Assembly: GCF_002005165.1 (NCBI RefSeq)
Contig: NZ_CP019699.1
Location: forward strand, 744,001-808,000
Length of the DNA stretch: 64,000 nucleotides
Direction: 5' to 3'
From: Novibacillus thermophilus
GTDB taxonomy: Bacteria > Bacillota > Bacilli > Thermoactinomycetales > Novibacillaceae
Below, one piece after another: positions 1 to 8,645 of this stretch. The stretch's first letter is position 1, and each line of letters starts with the position of its first letter. The notes below the pieces were generated by a model. The model was given only the letters and a program-made list of their open reading frames with translations. It was not told where the DNA came from and searched no databases. Both the position numbers and the translations under genes were made by a program.

Positions 1-448
1 GCCTCAGTTTTCCATACAGGAAGCAGCTTAAAAGAAAAAGTTAGGGAGTAGGCAACCTTTCGTTTGACACTCAAGGACGGTGGGAACACAATCGAAGCGC
101 AGAGCCGAACCATATTTTCACCATCAGGGCCCAGACCCCGTAAAGGAGCAAAGTCGGCCTCCACCTCATGGATATGCCGGACGAAGGAATGTGAGGAGAA
201 AATCCCGTGAGCCATGGGAGGGTAAGCGACCATGAGCTGAGTGGAGAAGAGATGCGCGATCATAAATAATTTTGAAAATTCCATTACAGGAGTTTTAGGG
301 CATTACTCTTCACTCTATCGGAATATTCCGAAAAGAGGACTTTCTGGTAAAAGCCATGAAAAAGCTTCGAAATAAGTTCCTATGAAAATTTGAGAATGAA
401 CGAGCATGTTAAAGAAAATTATTTATTTCAAGAGGGAGAGTGGGCCTT
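1..448. other. Upstream region without an intact gene
   Basis: All six frames are broken and I see no convincing gene here. The first 200 bases share short blocks, in the same order, with 54275-54440: CCTCAG near the start, GGAAGC about 20 bases later, GGAACACAAT near 84, and GACGAAGGAATGT near 179. This may be a degraded copy of an unidentified repeat. The last 20 bases carry the ribosome site of the malic enzyme. In Bacillus, dnaE lies upstream of this gene; it is not visible here. Confidence 0.4.
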
Positions 449-1687
449 TTGGCATCGATGCGTGAAGCTGCGTTACATATGCACAAAGAAAAGCAGGGGA
501 AATTGACCGTTCACTCTAAAGTACCGGTTCGCAACGCCGACGACCTCAGCCTCGCCTACTCGCCCGGTGTCGCCGAACCGTGCAAAGAGATCCACCGGGA
601 CAAGAGCCAGGTCTACGACTACACGATGAAAGGGAATCTCGTGGCGGTCATCTCGGACGGATCGGCCGTTCTCGGTTTGGGCGATATCGGGCCGGAAGCG
701 GCACTACCCGTCATGGAGGGGAAAGCAGTCCTCTTCAAGTCGTTTGCCGGCGTCGACGCCTTCCCCCTGTGTTTGGCCACGAACGACGTGGACGAAATTG
801 TGGAGACAGTAAAACGGCTGGAGCCGACCTTCGGCGGCGTCAACTTGGAAGACATCGCCGCCCCCAACTGCTTTCTCATTGAAGAGCGGCTGAAGGAGGA
901 GACGGACATCCCGGTCTTTCACGACGACCAGCACGGCACGGCCATCGTCACCCTGGCCGGGTTGATTAACGCGCTCAAAGTTGTGGGCAAAGAGATGGGG
1001 AGCATCCGGGTCGTCGCCAACGGGGCGGGAGCCGCCGGTGTGGCGATTATCAAGCTGCTGATCAGCATGGGTGTCGAGGACATCGTCATGTGCGACAGTA
1101 AAGGCGCCATTTACGACGGGCGGATGATTGGCATGAACGGGGTGAAGGAAGAACTAGCCAAAATCACGAACAAACGGCGGGTGAGCGGCAGCCTGGCCGA
1201 GGCCATCGAAGGGGCCGACGTCTTCATCGGCGTCTCCGTGGAAGGCGCGGTGACGAAAGAGATGGTGCAGTCCATGAACCGCGATCCCATCATCTTTGCC
1301 ATGGCCAATCCCGTTCCGGAAATTATGCCGGAAGACGCTCACGAGGCGGGAGCTGCCGTCGTCGGGACAGGACGGTCCGACTTCCCCAATCAGGTGAACA
1401 ACGTCCTCGCTTTTCCCGGCATCTTCCGCGGCGCCCTGGACGTACGCGCCACCCACATCACGGAGTCGATGAAGATCGCCGCCGCCCACGCCATCGCCGG
1501 TCTCATTACCGAAGATGAACTGTCGGCGGAATACGTCATCCCCGCCCCGTTCGACCCCCGCGTCGTCCCTCACGTAGCGGCAGAAGTAGCCCGTGCCGCC
1601 ATGGAAGAAGGCGTCGCCAGCCTCCACGTCGACCCGGAAGAGATACGCAAGCGCACAGAACAGCTGGTGCAGGACCACAACGGCTGA
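449..1687 (+). CDS. ytsJ: NAD(P)-dependent malic enzyme, YtsJ type
   Basis: Cytoplasmic enzyme that oxidatively decarboxylates L-malate to pyruvate and CO2 with reduction of NAD(P). The protein has about 412 residues, the short bacterial form. Seen: the N-terminal malic motif AYSPGVAEPC (near residue 38), DDQHGTAIV near 158, which carries a metal or substrate ligand, and a dinucleotide-binding loop ANGAGAAGVA near 190. GTG 440 is possible, but the ribosome site AGGGAGAG (about 433-440) is well spaced only for TTG 449; ATG 458 is an alternative. In Bacillus ytsJ directly precedes accDA-pfkA-pyk. Here those genes begin at 29 kb, because flagellin, an endonuclease gene and a 25 kb mobile segment intervene. 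Cofactor preference (NADP for B. subtilis YtsJ) cannot be read from sequence. Confidence 0.93.
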   Translation: MASMREAALHMHKEKQGKLTVHSKVPVRNADDLSLAYSPGVAEPCKEIHRDKSQVYDYTMKGNLVAVISDGSAVLGLGDIGPEAALPVMEGKAVLFKSFAGVDAFPLCLATNDVDEIVETVKRLEPTFGGVNLEDIAAPNCFLIEERLKEETDIPVFHDDQHGTAIVTLAGLINALKVVGKEMGSIRVVANGAGAAGVAIIKLLISMGVEDIVMCDSKGAIYDGRMIGMNGVKEELAKITNKRRVSGSLAEAIEGADVFIGVSVEGAVTKEMVQSMNRDPIIFAMANPVPEIMPEDAHEAGAAVVGTGRSDFPNQVNNVLAFPGIFRGALDVRATHITESMKIAAAHAIAGLITEDELSAEYVIPAPFDPRVVPHVAAEVARAAMEEGVASLHVDPEEIRKRTEQLVQDHNG

Positions 1688-1717
1688 AAAAATGGAAAAA
1701 TTTGTAATAAAAAGTGT

Positions 1718-1744
1718 TAAAACAACATCCGCTCCCTCTGATAT
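1718..1744 (+). promoter_or_regulatory. Sigma-D (flagellar) promoter of the flagellin gene
   Basis: TAAA at 1718-1721 and TCTGATAT at 1737-1744 are separated by 15 bases. This matches the motility sigma factor consensus (TAAA, 14-16 bases, GCCGATAT). It lies about 70 bases upstream of the flagellin start, leaving a leader that carries the TTGGAGGGA ribosome site. Confidence 0.8.
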
Positions 1745-1812
1745 ACATAGTAGATTCGGGGTACGCACAGGAAGCGGCTCCGAAACAAAAACACTATTGG
1801 AGGGATTTCCAA

Positions 1813-2856
1813 ATGATCATCAACCACAACATTATGGCGTTGAACACCCACCGACAGCTGGCGTTCAACAACACGAACACCCAGAAGTCCATGGAGAAAC
1901 TGTCGTCCGGACTTCGCATCAACCGTGCCGGCGACGACGCGGCAGGCCTCGCCATCTCCGAGAAAATGAGGGCGCAAATCCGCGGTCTCAACATGGCCAC
2001 GAAAAACGCCCAGGACGGCATCTCCCTCATTCAAACAGCAGAAGGTGCACTGAATGAGTCCCATGCCATCCTGCAACGGATGCGTGAGTTGGCCGTTCAA
2101 GCAGCAAACGATACGAATACGGATGCGGACCGTGCCGAACTGCAAAAAGAAGTGGATCAATTGGCACAAGAATTGACCCGTATTGCCGAAACAACTGAGT
2201 TCAACACACAAAAGCTGCTGGATGGTACCTTCACTGGCACATTCCACATTGGAGCCAACGAAGGGCAAAACATTAGCTTGAGTATTTCAAATATGGACGC
2301 GAAAGCATTGAATGTAGGTAAAATTTTAACAGCTGCTACTGAAGAGGGCACCACTTTAACGGGTGCTAATATATTACAAGACGAAGAAGGAAATACAGTT
2401 GCTGTCTTTATGAATGATGGATATTATGCGGTTTCTGATTTGGCAGAACAAGTAGATGAAGATTCGGAGGTTACGAGTGTTGTTGTGAGAGAAGGGGCAT
2501 CTCCAAGAGTAGCATTAGAAAGTGCTTTAGATGATGGTGAAGAGGTTGCGGTAGGAATTGATATTTCTTCGCAGCAAACCGCCGACACTGCAATTACAAT
2601 AATTAACAACGCCATAGAAAAAGTATCCGCCCAACGGGCTAACCTCGGTGCTGTGCAAAACCGCCTGGAGCATACGATCAACAACCTCGGCACCTCGTCT
2701 GAAAACTTGACCGCGGCCGAATCCCGCATCCGCGACGTGGACATGGCGAAAGAAATGATGGAGTTCACGAAGAACAACATCTTGGCGCAAGCAGCAAACG
2801 CCATGCTCGCGCAAGCGAATCAACAGCCTCAGCAAGTATTACAATTGCTTCGTTAA
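1813..2856 (+). CDS. hag: Flagellin
   Basis: Structural subunit of the flagellar filament, exported through the flagellar type III apparatus; 347 residues. The N-terminal D0/D1 region is clear (starting MIINHNIMALNTHRQ, then KLSSGLRINRAGDDAAGLAI), as is the C-terminal D1/D0 region (residues about 255-347, ending ANQQPQQVLQLLR). ATG 1813 is preceded by TTGGAGGGA. The central part (about residues 153-253; bases 2270-2570) is the hypervariable surface domain. Its codons are far more AT-rich than both ends, suggesting replacement by recombination or a different mutational history. The gene has its own sigma-D promoter and terminator. No other flagellar gene is in the window, so it sits outside any flagellar operon seen here. 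Confidence 0.97.
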   Translation: MIINHNIMALNTHRQLAFNNTNTQKSMEKLSSGLRINRAGDDAAGLAISEKMRAQIRGLNMATKNAQDGISLIQTAEGALNESHAILQRMRELAVQAANDTNTDADRAELQKEVDQLAQELTRIAETTEFNTQKLLDGTFTGTFHIGANEGQNISLSISNMDAKALNVGKILTAATEEGTTLTGANILQDEEGNTVAVFMNDGYYAVSDLAEQVDEDSEVTSVVVREGASPRVALESALDDGEEVAVGIDISSQQTADTAITIINNAIEKVSAQRANLGAVQNRLEHTINNLGTSSENLTAAESRIRDVDMAKEMMEFTKNNILAQAANAMLAQANQQPQQVLQLLR

Positions 2857-2866
2857 TAATCGTTTT

Positions 2867-2899
2867 AGACGGCTGGCAGATGAGCTGGCCGTCTTTACT
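2867..2899 (+). terminator. Rho-independent terminator of flagellin
   Basis: AGACGGC (2867-2873) pairs with GCCGTCT (2888-2894), with further pairing in the loop, followed by a T-rich run. It ends the flagellin transcript 10 bases after the stop codon. Confidence 0.85.
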
Positions 2900-2957
2900 T
2901 TTTGGATAAGTAACCTCATAACCTCAAAAAACAATAGATTCAATGTACAAGGTATGT

Positions 2958-2963
2958 TATAAT
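2958..2963 (+). promoter_or_regulatory. Extended -10 element before the endonuclease gene
   Basis: A perfect TATAAT preceded by TG and one base (TGTTATAAT from 2955) forms an extended -10 promoter, with no good -35. It lies about 35 bases before the GTG start of the homing-endonuclease remnant, so that gene had its own promoter rather than reading through from flagellin. Confidence 0.55.
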
Positions 2964-2996
2964 GAGAATATATGTTCCCATAAAGAGGTTATGGAT

Positions 2997-3659
2997 GTGA
3001 GCATTTATAAAAGAAATAGCTTGATTATTGGAAAATTACTGGGTGATGGAAGTTTAAGTAAAAAACGATCAGCACGCTTAATTTTCACTCATGCATTTCG
3101 TGATAAAGCCTATGCCGATCATTGTTACCGCTTGCTGTCTACGTACTTCCCCTTTGGTAAGAGGCAGCCTTATGAGAAACAGTATCTTGACTCACGGACA
3201 GGCAGGGTATACAGAAGAATACAATACCAATCGAAGGTATCACCGTTCTTGACCGAGATGTATGGTCTTTGGTATGTAAAAAAACAAAAAACGGACAGTG
3301 AAATTAATTCCTCATGATTTTGTCGGTACATACTTCAACCGCGACAGTCTTGCTTTATGGTACCAAGATGATGGCGCTCTCAAAGGCAATCGTATCATTT
3401 TATCTTGTGAGTGCTTTAGCCACATGGATAAACGGTTTCTACAACAAGATAAGCCAAATTGATTGTCAAGGAAGAATTGATATTTCCAAAAGAACAGAGA
3501 TTCGAAAATTTATTTTTCTTATCCATGACTGTATTCATTCGAGTATGAGAAGAAAAGACAATACATCCGAACTGTTCAGGATTAAAAATTCAATTAAAGA
3601 AAAACTCAATAACAAGAAGAGATCTTCAGAAAGTAAAGTGAGAACAACTGTCTATTTAC
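2997..3659 (+). pseudogene. LAGLIDADG homing endonuclease, 5' part, frameshifted and split by the composite transposon
   Basis: Remnant of a sequence-specific DNA endonuclease of the LAGLIDADG_2 type. The first catalytic helix reads IIGKLLGDGSLSK near residue 10. The second, LALWYQDDGALK, is in another frame near 3340. GTG 2997 is chosen because AAAGAGG (2982-2988) is 8 bases upstream. Two frameshifts break it: one in the A-rich stretch near 3280, and one near 3440, after which the third frame (DISKRTEIRKF onwards) continues to the insertion point. The frame then reaches RTTVYL at 3659, where the 24.9 kb element begins. The rest (PNDLVSRL onwards) resumes in the same frame at 28603. The gene is certainly inactive. 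Whether the frameshifts came before the insertion is unknown. Confidence 0.8.
3652..3659 (+). repeat. Left target-site duplication of the composite element
   Basis: CTATTTAC here is repeated directly at 28595-28602, on the far side of the second IS copy. The flanking bases differ (T and G here, C and C there), so the repeat is exactly 8 bp. It duplicates host endonuclease codons, as expected for a transposition target duplication. Confidence 0.85.
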
Positions 3660-5404
3660 GAGTGAGTCAAGTTTTTACGGGAGGTTCCCTCAACCTTTAA
3701 CTTTGGCAAGTAAAACGAAACAGCTTAACACATGCAACGGGTGTAACCACGTTCAACCACGACTTGACATGGAGCCTCTGCGGGCACGGTTTCGAGCGAA
3801 AGAGCGAACCAACCCTGTTTCGCCTGGCCACCCAGCCTACCATGCCCGCTTCTCCATGTAAAGTCTTACGCCGGACAACTCATGTCACGTCTTTATAGCT
3901 CAGACAAACCCGTCAAACCACGCAGGGCTAACGCAAAAGGTTTCGTCTGGTCTCTCCCTTCTAGCGCCGGTAGACGACCCGATCGCGCACCGATTGATTC
4001 CTGTGTCTTTTGTTTAAGAAAGTGAGCCATAGAGGGCATTCCCTTCGGTGTCTCTTCCTCCGATACCCGATCCGTGGCAAATGGCCGCAACACATCCACA
4101 AGAGTGCCTTCAAAGAGGTGAATCATGGCATTCACCATAGCGCCAAGACCAGATCGTGACCAACTGTACCCATTTTTCTTCAACCGTTTGGACATCAGGT
4201 TCATGTTCGATTCCGCCGAGCCCATCGGACGCATCCCGGATGTGTCAACACCCTTTTCTTTTAACCGTTCACGGTAGTCACGGAACGCTTCTTGGTTCTC
4301 CAGGATAAACTCGCGTAAACCAGCGATCTCTGCTTGTTTTTCCACGTCGGTTTCCGCCTTCTCCGCTTCCGCAATCGCCGCCAGCATGGCGGAAGGATCG
4401 TGGGCATCCGCTGCTTCGTACACACGTTGGCGTTCTTGTTTGGAACGGTTGCTCAACGCTTGCTTGATCCATGTTTTCAGGTGATAGCGGTCGTAGGTAT
4501 AAAGGGCGTTCTGGAAGTAGTCCACACCTGCTCGAATCCAAGGGCGCCATCTCCGTTAATTACCACATGGGTATGATCCGTGATGGTGTACTGCTCGTCA
4601 AGTTGACGGCTTAGCGTTTCCCAAAAGGTGTTGCCGTCTCCCAGTGTATAAGCATACGACTTGTTGATCAGTTCATAGTCCTTGCTTTTCGGATGGCGCT
4701 TTTCCCACCCTTCATGCACCACACCCATTTTGACTTCTTGACTGCCTTTATCCGACTGTTGCAGGGACGCTTTCAGCCCGTCCGCTTCGATAAATAAGAC
4801 ATCCGCTTCTTTTGGCGAGGTGTCTCTCGAGCACGCTTCGGCTTGGATTTGCAACACTTTTTGGCGGATTTGCTCATGACTCATGGCTTGATACCCACAT
4901 AACTGCTGCAAGCGATCTCTAGCATCACGGTAGGAAGGACCTCTCACCGCCCATTCGACCGCTTGTTGCGCCAAAAAGGGACTCATGGACTCATTGCCTT
5001 CGAACTGAAGATAGCGGTCTAATAAGGCGACACGCTCGTTTGTCTCTCGATCCACATACTTTCGCCTTTTGATCGTAATGGATCCGAACATCGTATCCAT
5101 GGTGCTCGCTTGTCTTTCCTTGTAGGCAAAACGCTTGTGATCCCTGTTTTCCATGAGCCAAACGTCGATGTCCTCCAAAACCTTAAGCATAACGGTTTGA
5201 AAATAGTTTTGCAGCTGACGAAAAAGTTCTTCCTCAATCTCTTTTAAAGTCGGCATATTATTGGTATCCTGTAACATAAGGACTCCACCTTTCCTGGGTT
5301 TTCTTGCCAAAGTTCATTCTAGCAAAGGTGAGAGTCCTTTTGTTAGTCAATCTATATTTCTAAATATTCTAATTAATGGCCTCCCGTAAACATTTTACTC
5401 ATAC
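3660..5404 (-). mobile_element. ISLre2/UPF0236-type insertion sequence, copy 1
   Basis: 1745 bp with imperfect terminal inverted repeats of about 25 bp. The outer end reads GAGTGAGTCAAG then TTTTTACGGGAGG. The inner end, read inward, is GTATGAGTAAAATG then TTTACGGGAGG; about 20 of 25 positions agree. It carries one transposase gene on the minus strand, broken in two frames. It has the same length as copy 2 and every reading frame compared is the same, so the two are recent duplicates or kept alike by gene conversion. Confidence 0.88.
3893..5277 (-). pseudogene. UPF0236/ISLre2 family transposase, copy 1, with -1 frameshift
   Basis: Transposase of the UPF0236 (ISLre2) family, about 460 residues if read through. 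ATG 5277 (starting MLQDTNNMPTLKEIEE) has GAAAGGTGG 7 bases upstream. The first frame runs to the conserved NGDGA motif and then goes out of frame. A shift of -1 at GGCGCCCTT (plus strand near 4552-4545) gives the expected continuation PWIRAGVDYFQNALYTYDR, and the second frame (YHLKTWIKQAL onwards) runs to 3893. One C in a run of Cs appears lost. Copy 2 has the identical shift. It could be an inactivating deletion, a shared assembly artefact, or a recoding site; no classic slippery heptamer is present. Confidence 0.85.
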
Positions 5405-5474
5405 CAAAAACTATTCTGCCCCGGGCAGAGTCGTGCTACACTAAAAGTGTTAGTGAACATTGAGGGTGTATGTG

Positions 5475-6797
5475 GTGAGAGCAGCAATCGTTATGGTATT
5501 ATGCGTGAGTTTATTCTGCACCGGTTGTTCGTTTTTCCACGCGGGACAAAATGACGTGTGGCAAACGACGGAAGCTGATTTTGAACAGATAGACGTGCGG
5601 CACTTCGCACAAAACCGGTTAACATTTGAAGGGATACGGAATGGGGAGTCGTCTGTTTATACATACGATATGCATGAAAAAACGTTAACCCGCAATCAAG
5701 GATCTGTTGGCTGGGCAAATAGTAACGATTCCTTTCATTACTTAGGAGCTTACGGGAAAGTCACTTTACAAAAAAGTGAAGCTGCAAGCAGCCTCATCTT
5801 GAAAGATCAAGACGGGAATGAAAAAGAGCTCGTGCAAGTGTCGGCAGAACAGTCACTCGGGCTGTCCGTTTCGCCGAATCGTAAAAGTTTGTTGTATTGG
5901 GCGGGAAACGGAAGCGAAAGTGACGTTTATTTGTATGATTTAGAGCGGGATGAACACGCATTTGTAAATAATTTTTCCGGACTGTTGCAGGAGGAAGACG
6001 TGTCCTGGTCGGGAAACAGCAAGTACGTCATGCTTGAAGAGCGTCAAATCTACCGTGTTGCAGACGGGGCAGAAGTGATGGAGATTGAAGATGCTGCCCA
6101 AACGAGTTGGTCACCTGTAAGTGATGAATTGCTCGTGTTGGAAAGAGATGCTGACGGAATGAAGCTTCCGGGAAGTGTGGAAAAAAACTACGCACATCGC
6201 ATCGTGAAATACGATGTGTTCAATAAAGAGAAGGAGCAATTATTCCCTAGGAGCGAAGGTCCGCTGCCACTTATTTTAGATGAAATCGTGTGGGGGGAAC
6301 AAGGACGGTTCTTTGCATTTGTTACCGGTAGTGTGAACGGGGAGCAAGTTTACTACAGACAGGTGCATGTGATGGATCCGCAGGGCGGGTTTCACCATGT
6401 CGAGAACGAACAAAACGCTCGACCTTTTGCTATCGAGGACATTACGTTCAGCCCGAACGGTGATTTTCTATCCTATACGGCGAACGGTTTGCTCAAGGTG
6501 CTGTATATTCCGACACAAAAGAGTAAAGTTTTTGACGTTTACACACAGAATCAGGCCGCCGACAATCGTTATCTCGTCTATAACAGGGACGAAGCTTGGG
6601 TAATGGCGGGCCATGAAGTGAGACGCTTGATGAGCGGTTTGGAAGAAAAGTCGGTATACCGTTCGGACGAGGAGCTGTTACGATTTTTTGTTGCAAATGA
6701 CGGAGAGAGCTTGCTCGTCATCGAACGGAAAAGTGACCAATATGCGTTGAAACTGGTTTCTTTGCTCGAGCAGGAGACGGAAGCGGAAGCCAATTAA
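5475..6797 (+). CDS. Predicted lipoprotein with TolB/WD40-like beta-propeller repeats
   Basis: About 440 residues. It starts with a lipoprotein signal: a hydrophobic run (AAIVMVLCVSLF) then the lipobox CTGC, so the mature protein should be lipid-anchored to the outer face of the membrane. The rest shows repeated propeller-type blades (LGLSVSPNRKSLLYW, DITFSPNGDFLSYTANG), as in TolB-like or dipeptidyl-peptidase N-terminal domains. There is no hydrolase domain. GTG 5475 is favoured because GAGGGTG at 5462-5468 is correctly spaced; TTG 5460 and GTG 5472 are in frame. It is the first cargo gene after IS copy 1. The specific function is not recognised. Confidence 0.75.
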   Translation: MRAAIVMVLCVSLFCTGCSFFHAGQNDVWQTTEADFEQIDVRHFAQNRLTFEGIRNGESSVYTYDMHEKTLTRNQGSVGWANSNDSFHYLGAYGKVTLQKSEAASSLILKDQDGNEKELVQVSAEQSLGLSVSPNRKSLLYWAGNGSESDVYLYDLERDEHAFVNNFSGLLQEEDVSWSGNSKYVMLEERQIYRVADGAEVMEIEDAAQTSWSPVSDELLVLERDADGMKLPGSVEKNYAHRIVKYDVFNKEKEQLFPRSEGPLPLILDEIVWGEQGRFFAFVTGSVNGEQVYYRQVHVMDPQGGFHHVENEQNARPFAIEDITFSPNGDFLSYTANGLLKVLYIPTQKSKVFDVYTQNQAADNRYLVYNRDEAWVMAGHEVRRLMSGLEEKSVYRSDEELLRFFVANDGESLLVIERKSDQYALKLVSLLEQETEAEAN

Positions 6798-6919
6798 ACA
6801 CAAGCCGAAACGTTAAAGTTGAGAGTGATTTAGTATTTGTAGTGAGGAGAACGAGTGATGCCATCGCAACATAACAATTACGCAGTACCGGACGATACAC
6901 AGAGAGCAGCAATTCAACA

Positions 6920-7144
6920 AAAGTTGGTCCACTGGTTCAACGCCAACTGGTAGCAGAACTGGAGCAGCGGTTTTATCAGAAAGGAGCTAAAAGACTCTTG
7001 ATCATGGTTGACGAAGGTACAGAGAAACTCATGGATTTCTACCGCCATCTCGGATTTACCCAAATGTGCTCAAGTACCATGTCGAGAGAAGTGTACAGCC
7101 AACTTAATACCGATATCTCTTCCCTTTCTGTTCAAAGTTCTTGA
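6920..7144 (+). pseudogene. GNAT acetyltransferase remnant
   Basis: Only the C-terminal half of a GCN5-type acetyltransferase is readable: LVAELEQRFYQKGAKRL, then LIMVDEGTEKLMDFYRHLGF, which matches the usual last helices and strand (FYRHLGF). Upstream, the frame beginning ATG 6858 carries unrelated residues and stops at TAG near 6950, so no intact start or acetyl-CoA loop exists. The stop codon overlaps the -35 of the proline operon promoter. It is probably a fragment left by rearrangement. Confidence 0.6.
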
Positions 7145-7169
7145 CATAGTTCAGTCGCTCATGCATAAT
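7141..7169 (+). promoter_or_regulatory. Sigma-A promoter of the proBAC T-box leader
   Basis: TTGACA (7141-7146), 17 bases, CATAAT (7164-7169). Transcription would start near 7176, just before the T-box leader. Confidence 0.75.
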
Positions 7170-7175
7170 GATGGA

Positions 7176-7446
7176 AACAATCATCAGATGACGATAGCAA
7201 TGAAGGGGCCAGTAGGAGGTTTGACCTGTCAGAGAGCCAACTTCACCGGCTGAGAGAGTTGGCCAGAAGTGAACCTTTGAACCCACCCCGGATGCAAGCA
7301 GTGATTGAAACTGACTCAGGCACCGACCTGTTATCAACGGTCACCGTACTAATTTGTCGGTGAATGAGTGAACAGCTTAAGCTGTTTAATAAGGTGGTAC
7401 CGCGGAAGCAACCCTTTCGTCCTTTAAGGATCGAAAGGGTTTTTGT
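7176..7446 (+). promoter_or_regulatory. T-box riboswitch (tRNA-Pro predicted) controlling proBAC
   Basis: The leader contains the hallmark T-box sequence AAGGTGGTACCGCGG (7391-7405), which pairs with the uncharged tRNA acceptor end in the antiterminator. It is followed by a terminator stem: ACCCTTTCGTCC (7411-7422) with GGATCGAAAGGGT (7428-7440), then Ts. A long stem I region with AGTA and GA-rich elements lies at 7185-7300. Candidate proline specifier triplets are CCT in GAACCTTTG and CCC in GAACCCACC (about 7275-7295); I could not decide between them. Known T-boxes before proBA respond to uncharged tRNA-Pro, which fits the operon. Confidence 0.9.
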
Positions 7447-7477
7447 TGTGATCGCGAAAAAAGAGGTGTTGATATAC

Positions 7478-8551
7478 GTGAGTAACCAAACCATTATCAT
7501 TAAAATCGGCAGCTCTTCGCTCACAAAACAATCAGGGGAAGTGTCTGTCGACAAACTGCGGCAAGTGGTAAAACACGTCAGTTTTCTCAAGCGAATGGGA
7601 CATAAACCCGTCATTGTGTCGTCAGGTGCTATCGCCTGCGGTTTCCGCCTACTTAAGCTTAGCGGTCGCCCGCAGTCTATTCGCGAAAAACAGGCGGCCG
7701 CTGCCGTCGGGCAAGGCATTCTCATTCAACATTACCGCGAACTGTTTCAAGAAAGCGGATTGGAAATGGCACAAGTCCTGCTCAACCGCAGCGATTTTTC
7801 ACATCGCAAGCGTTATATGAACGCTTTAAATACACTTGAATTGTTGTTGGAACGTGATTTTATTCCTGTCATCAATGAGAATGATTCGATCGCTGTAGAA
7901 GAAATACGCTGGGGTGACAACGATTTTCTTGCGGCTCAGGTCGCAGGGCTTTTACAGGCGGAATGGCTGGTGCTCGTGACATCAGCGGATGGGGTGTATA
8001 CCCGCGATCCCGCACTTCACCCTGAAGCAGAAGCCATCCCTTATTTCAGCGCTGTTTCAGAAGAGTTGCTTTCACGAATGGACTTGACACACAGTAAGTT
8101 CGGAACAGGGGGAATGCGATCGAAGCTCGAAGCGGCCAGTCACGCCACCGGGTTCGGGACGAACGTCTATGTCGGAAAGGCGAAACCCGATGAAGCTTGG
8201 TTGCAAACTGTGTTGGACGGTGAAGGAACCGGAACTTACATTGGTACGAAAGAACTTCCGCCAAGCCGCAAACGCCAGTGGATCGGCTATCATTCCCAAA
8301 TTAGCGGATATGTGACCATCGATGAAGGAGCAGAGCGAGCGTTAGAACGTGAGCATCGCAGCTTATTGCCGTGTGGTGTCCTCTCAGTTGACGGTGAATT
8401 TGTAGCGGGGGATGTCGTCGAGGTTGTCAATACGAACGGTACTGTGTTGGGCAGGGGAGTTGTCAATTACTCCTCGCACCTGCTGGATCAGGCCAAAGGG
8501 TTGCAAACACAAGACATCCAGGCCAAATGGGTGGGTTGTCTGCAGAGGTGA
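7478..8551 (+). CDS. proB: Glutamate 5-kinase
   Basis: First step of proline synthesis: ATP-dependent phosphorylation of glutamate to gamma-glutamyl phosphate. 357 residues. An amino-acid-kinase domain fills about residues 1-255 (KIGSSSLT near the N-terminus, SSGAIACG, the glutamate-site NENDSIA near 130, FGTGGMRSKL near 208). A C-terminal PUA domain covers about 275-350. The longer open frame from 7364 lies inside the T-box leader. The real start is GTG 7478 (MSNQTIIIKIG), with AAGAGGTG 9 bases upstream, just after the attenuator. It is the first gene of proB-proA-proC. Family members are feedback-inhibited by proline; expression here is set by the T-box. Confidence 0.95.
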   Translation: MSNQTIIIKIGSSSLTKQSGEVSVDKLRQVVKHVSFLKRMGHKPVIVSSGAIACGFRLLKLSGRPQSIREKQAAAAVGQGILIQHYRELFQESGLEMAQVLLNRSDFSHRKRYMNALNTLELLLERDFIPVINENDSIAVEEIRWGDNDFLAAQVAGLLQAEWLVLVTSADGVYTRDPALHPEAEAIPYFSAVSEELLSRMDLTHSKFGTGGMRSKLEAASHATGFGTNVYVGKAKPDEAWLQTVLDGEGTGTYIGTKELPPSRKRQWIGYHSQISGYVTIDEGAERALEREHRSLLPCGVLSVDGEFVAGDVVEVVNTNGTVLGRGVVNYSSHLLDQAKGLQTQDIQAKWVGCLQR

Positions 8552-8645
8552 TCCATCGGGATAACTGGGTTCCCGCTGTACATTTCTGCGTCTGATTCAA
8601 TACCTTTTTTTGAAACGTTATTCCATTTAAACGGGAGGAGATTAG

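Noticed and set aside
1154-1768. 204-codon minus-strand frame opposite the malic enzyme
   Set aside because: It is a shadow of a GC-rich gene: no ribosome site, no family features, and the plus-strand gene has clear motifs throughout.
1813-2856. Group I intron or intein inside flagellin
   Set aside because: The flagellin reading frame is continuous from start to stop; the endonuclease gene is separate, behind a terminator, with its own promoter.
4540-4560. Classic programmed -1 frameshift signal in the transposase
   Set aside because: The sequence at the shift is GGCGCCCTT, which does not form an X-XXY-YYZ heptamer, and no obvious downstream pseudoknot was seen. Left open as a question, not called.
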